NCBI RefSeq assembly: GCF_958979055.1
Contig: NC_084888.1
Span: 35,385,304 to 35,449,303, forward strand
DNA: 64,000 nt
Source of the DNA: Alnus glutinosa
Taxonomy: Eukaryota; Streptophyta; Magnoliopsida; Fagales; Betulaceae
Direction of reading: 5' to 3'
Shown: piece by piece, positions 60,613 to 64,000 of the stretch
Layout of the letters: each line of letters opens with the position of its first letter
How positions within the stretch are numbered: position 1 is the stretch's first letter
Program-made: the position numbers and the translations under genes
Notes under the pieces: model-generated
Seen by the model: only the letters and a program-made list of their open reading frames with translations
The model's database searches: none
Told to the model about the DNA's origin: nothing

Positions 60613-63196
60613 TATGGCATCGTGTGGGACACCTTTTGCGAAAGTAGTGGGGAGTTACTTTGTAGTACAAGCGGACCAAACAGACTTTCTATTGGACGAC
60701 CACTAAGTCTTGTTATATAAACCTTCCCTCACGGCCACAAATTAATAATGGTGTTACAGGAATATATTCTAATGGCGGAGAGAAGGTGCTTACCAGTTAC
60801 CATGTCCATGTGTATGGTCTTCGTCAACTAACCCATCTAATCAAACTATACAATCAAGAATCAACAAGTTAGTGAGGTAATTTCGACTAACAATACGTAC
60901 ATTTTCCACTAAATCTTTCAAAGATTTGATTCTTCTGCTATTTGCTTTGTTTTTCCGGGTAATGAGAATCGCATATTCTCTATTCAAGCCGGATTTCTTA
61001 AGAGTATACTATCCGAGCAATTTGCTCGGCCATAAGCTTCCAAACTCTCACATTTTTTTTGCCTAATTATAACGAGTAAAGAAAATTTCTCGAGATTCTT
61101 AATTGTAAGGGATGCCGATCGTCTTTTGGTATTCAAAGATCCTAATGCTATTATGCCATTTGACGAGCTTACAATCGTCTCGTTTGATCTTATCTTTCTT
61201 TTCTTTTTCCTCATTACGGCATATAAAAAAATATACGGACCCATTGATACTCTTAAAAAACGCATTGAGAGATGATGTGTATCCATAACTTATAAAGTTT
61301 TCAGGTTATATATCTATTGACGAAATAAGACACTTTAACACGCCCCCTCAAGTGTGGCAACTTTTGGCTAAACACGCGTTTAACAAATGGAGGGAAAAAC
61401 TCATCATTACAAGAAACATGTGGCCCATGAAAAAGTTTATGAGCTTAACTCACTCTTAAAATATGCCTCGAGAGAGGAAGGGACACCATGTCTTATAAAG
61501 TGTCCAAGTGAATGAAATCTTAACGATGTGAGACACTTTAACACGCCCCTTACGTGTAACAACTAATAGCCAAACATGTGTTCAACATACGGGAAGGAAA
61601 GACCTATCATCACAAGAGACCCGTTTTAATACCATGTTAAATCACCACTTATTCTAAAAGCTTAAGCCGATAGAAATAGATAAATTTAATCACTTAATCA
61701 ATACTTTGACACTATGATTAAATAATGGTAGACTTGTTTGTTAAACATTTTCCTCACGTGTAACAACTAATAGCCAAACATGTGTTCAACCTACGGGAAG
61801 GAAAGACCTATCATCACAAGAGACCCGTTCTAATACCATGTTAAATCTCCACCGATTCTAAAAGCTTAAGCCGATAGAAATAGATAAATTTAATCACTTA
61901 ATCAATACTTTGAAACTATGATTAAATAATGGTAGACTTGTTTGTTAAACTAGGGAAAGAAAAAACAGTGTTCTTTAATTTGTTGCCACTTTGCGGCTAA
62001 AATGTTGGATGACCAAGAGACATTTTCCTCAACACTATCTCATGAACTTCCGACGGTGTTTTTTGGTTCATCTAATACTATCAACCTTACCTCCTTGCTT
62101 ATACATGGATTATAAACTAATGGAAACAATTTCGCATTGACCACCGGGGACGATATTCACCGACGAATAGTCAAATTCTTGTCGTCTATTGGCTATAACT
62201 GCCACGTGTAACTAATTTGGGTAATTAACGGCAGGTTCGTGTTCTGTGGGTCACTGTCACATAATTCTTAAAATCTTTGACTTCAAGGACCACCAACACA
62301 ACACATACGTTCTGCCACGTCTAAAGGAAATGCAGGCAAACAAACAAACCAAACATACAACGTACCGAGCGTACCTGGTGGAACCCACGTAGTCTGGTGA
62401 GAGGCACACCGATCTCGCTCACACATGCCCACACCCTCTGATCAGAGCCGTAGAACTGGAAATACCTATCGAGACAACCGTCGAATACTTGGACCAGCTG
62501 CGCCGCTAGCGGGTAACTGATTGCAAACCCACCGCCACCAAAAGCCATATCGTACGCGTGCAGCGCGTCTTGCTCCACGCTCTCGGAGTTTCCGCCAATG
62601 TAGTACATCTGATTGTGATCGTAACTCGCCAACACCGAAACCAAGTTCTCAGTGAAGAAAACCGTATCATCGTCCCCCATCACGAACCACCTCACGTTCG
62701 GTAACCCAAGCTTGAAACTCTCCAAAACAATTCGGGCAATTCGAACGGCCGATTGAGAGCTCGAGTACTTGAACCGGGTCCAGTCCTCCGAGACCCGGTA
62801 CGGCACCGAAAAATCGGGACGGGAGACGTTAGTGTCGGGCTTCTCGTCGAGCCAGACGAAACCGCGGGTGGCGTTAGGGTGCCACCAGAGCTCGCTGTAG
62901 CGGCTCCGATCGCGCCACGTGTGAACCGTGCCGGCGAGGCCGAAAAGGAGGTGGGAGATGTTGGTGGGTCCGGTTTTACGGTCCGAGGCGTTTCGGGACA
63001 AGCGCTCCGGGAAGGAGGGCCACCGGTTCCGGGTCGAGAACGCCGAGTGAAGAGCGAGTGAGACGGACGCGACGAGGCAGACTAGGAGGCCAAGTCGCAT
63101 GAAAACCACGAAGATATCGGAGAGTTTTTCTGGGAAAGCGAAGAATTTGGAGGCTTTGAACGGATCGTGACTCGTTTCGGAGCGAGTCTGACTCAT
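59331..63196 (-). CDS. DUF604 / GT31-like Golgi glycosyltransferase
   Basis: Plant fringe-related putative beta-1,3-glycosyltransferase. Two exons, 62375-63196 (274 codons) and 59331-59909, join in phase 0 across a 2465-bp intron and give 466 aa. A type II membrane anchor is predicted at about 31-52 (FMRLGLLVCLVASVSLALHS) after a short cytosolic tail. The catalytic domain has HLLFGLAGTVHTWRDRSRYS, WWHPNATRGFVWLD, the metal-binding DDD in FVMGDDDTVFF (175-177), YYIGGNSESVEQD, MAFGGGGFAISYPLA and GFHQFDIRGDPYGILAAHP across the junction. The DUF604 block includes LLSLHHLDYLKPIFPNQTQ and ILQQSFCYNHRRKWSVSIAW. Acceptor and donor substrates are unknown for this family. The ATG at 63196 is the first in frame and precedes the anchor. 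The intron holds an AT run and TRIM-like repeats. Complete, no defect seen. Confidence 0.93.
60563..60610. repeat. (AT)n microsatellite in the DUF604 intron
   Basis: About 23-24 AT/TA units. Both strands give spurious ORFs with Tyr-Ile repeats. Confidence 0.9.
61330..61960 (-). repeat. TRIM-like and ~204-bp tandem repeats in the DUF604 intron
   Basis: Two nearly identical direct copies, about 61550-61753 and 61754-61957, carry CGTGTAACAACTAATAGCC, ATACCATGTTAAATC and AAAAGCTTAAGCCGATAG. ATACCATGTTAAATC on the minus strand is GATTTAACATGGTAT, the terminal-repeat end plus tRNA-Met primer-site of the TRIM-like family. A shorter related piece (GACACTTTAACACGCCCC) occurs at 61330 and 61531. Confidence 0.7.
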
Positions 63197-63237
63197 CTTC
63201 GTCTCCGTTATATTCCGAGCGCGCGTCGAACCCCAGA

Positions 63238-63540
63238 AGAATCCTAATTTATGAACCTGCCCTCAGAGCGGAAAATTTTGCACTTTTTACGTCCCAGGTT
63301 GTAGTTTCCAAGGATTCTCTTTTGAGAGGCCCCCAGAGAATCTGAATTGCTGAGACTACCCTGGGTCGCCGGGAAACTTTTTCATCTACGCCCTAGGGCC
63401 TAAGCTTTCCTGTTATTGATGGACGCAGGAAAGCTAGTGTGGGATCCCGAGCAACTCTGATTGATGAAACTGCCCTGACTAGCCGGAAAATTTTTCATTT
63501 TGGCCCAGAGACTCTCAGCGGTTGATTTTGTACGATCACT
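63238..63540. repeat. Three diverged ~100-bp units upstream of the DUF604 gene
   Basis: Units start near 63238, 63339 and 63451. Each has the order (A/C)T-rich start, TGA..CTGCCCT or ACTACCCT, AGC/CGCCGG(A)AAA, TTTTTCAT or TTTTGCAC, then a GTCCC/GCCC/GGCCC. They are degenerate and lie 42-344 bp before the start codon, so they cover the likely promoter and leader. Confidence 0.6.
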
Positions 63541-64000
63541 GATTCCTTCGGATGTCTCGGGGCTGAGGAAACTCTTTTCTCTTTATGGTTGTCCTTGGGT
63601 TTTTCGGTGGATACGACTATGCGAGCGGGGTCCGTAAAATAAGAACTGAACGTAAATTCCAAGCGCTTATTTCAAATATTTTCTTCATTTCCTTAGCTTC
63701 GTGGGTTTCGGCTTTAAATTGGGCCATGCAATTATGGGTCGGCTGTAGAGGCGGCCATTTTGTGGGTTTTGCTGATGGATGAGATTGTCTACAAATCATG
63801 GATAACTGTAGAGCTTCTGTGAGAGTGGGCTCTCTACTCTAGGGGAGCCCTTACCTGATTTGGCCCATAAGGGAACTGCACACACCCCCCTCACATCCTT
63901 TTAAAGGGCAGAAAAAATTCTCTAACATCTCCGATTATAGAGAAATGTTTGGTTTTATTTTCTTGTATATATTTTGTTTATCTTCGAATAAGAAACAAGC
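63541..64000. other. Upstream of the DUF604 gene, unassigned
   Basis: No convincing gene. Short ORFs on both strands lack motifs. GAGAGTGGGCTCTC and CTCTAGGGGAGCCC near 63821 are short palindromic pieces. Confidence 0.4.

Noticed and set aside
60462-60679. ORFs with Tyr-Ile repeats
   Set aside because: Produced by the AT dinucleotide run.

Overview
The window is nuclear DNA from a eudicot plant. It carries seven protein-coding genes with GT-AG introns, long AT-rich intergenic stretches, and many plant transposable elements (LINE tails, tRNA-derived SINEs, MULEs, TIR foldback MITEs, TRIM-like pieces and a solo LTR). Gene content and repeat style suggest a woody rosid, possibly Fagales-like, but the species cannot be read from the sequence. 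Nothing here is bacterial, viral or organellar.

Layout. 1-3.3 kb: MITEs and an 88-92 bp tandem repeat. 3.26-6.64 kb (-): Rubisco activase, seven exons, encoding both the long redox-type and the short isoform. 11.48-12.25 kb (+): a class I LOB-domain (LBD) transcription factor. 13.93-18.42 kb (-): plastid/mitochondrial-type phosphoribosylformylglycinamidine synthase (PURL), almost all in one exon. 19-30.5 kb: repeat-rich, with a ~1 kb retroposon, LINE tails and a 2.4-3.1 kb direct segmental duplication. 30.82-31.80 kb (-): an AT-hook AHL protein. 35.12-36.49 kb: a Pack-MULE-like transposon that captured the 5' part of a RUVBL2 (Reptin) gene. 37.74-37.95 kb: an inverted fragment of the thylakoid gene downstream. 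38.09-40.33 kb: a second ~1 kb retroposon, split by a 1168-bp solo LTR. 40.68-44.04 kb (+): thylakoid lumenal pentapeptide-repeat protein (TL15-like). 45.80-50.31 kb (-): the ARF-GEF GNOM. 52.45-53.58 kb: a third retroposon copy. 53.8-58.2 kb: MITEs. 59.33-63.20 kb (-): a DUF604/GT31-like Golgi glycosyltransferase.

The genes are independent single transcription units and form no pathway or cluster. Two serve the chloroplast (Rubisco activase and the lumenal protein), one purine synthesis, one vesicle traffic and one glycosylation; two are transcriptional regulators.

The most novel-looking item is a three-copy family of ~1.0-1.1 kb non-coding retroposons. Each copy has 11-16 bp target-site duplications, and two or more carry an A-rich tail. 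Near the 5' end all three have a serial array of short hairpins whose stem sequences differ between copies while the pairing is kept. Next come the Pack-MULE with its RUVBL2 fragment and a sibling MITE, and the templated-looking copy of exon 3/intron 3 of the lumenal-protein gene.
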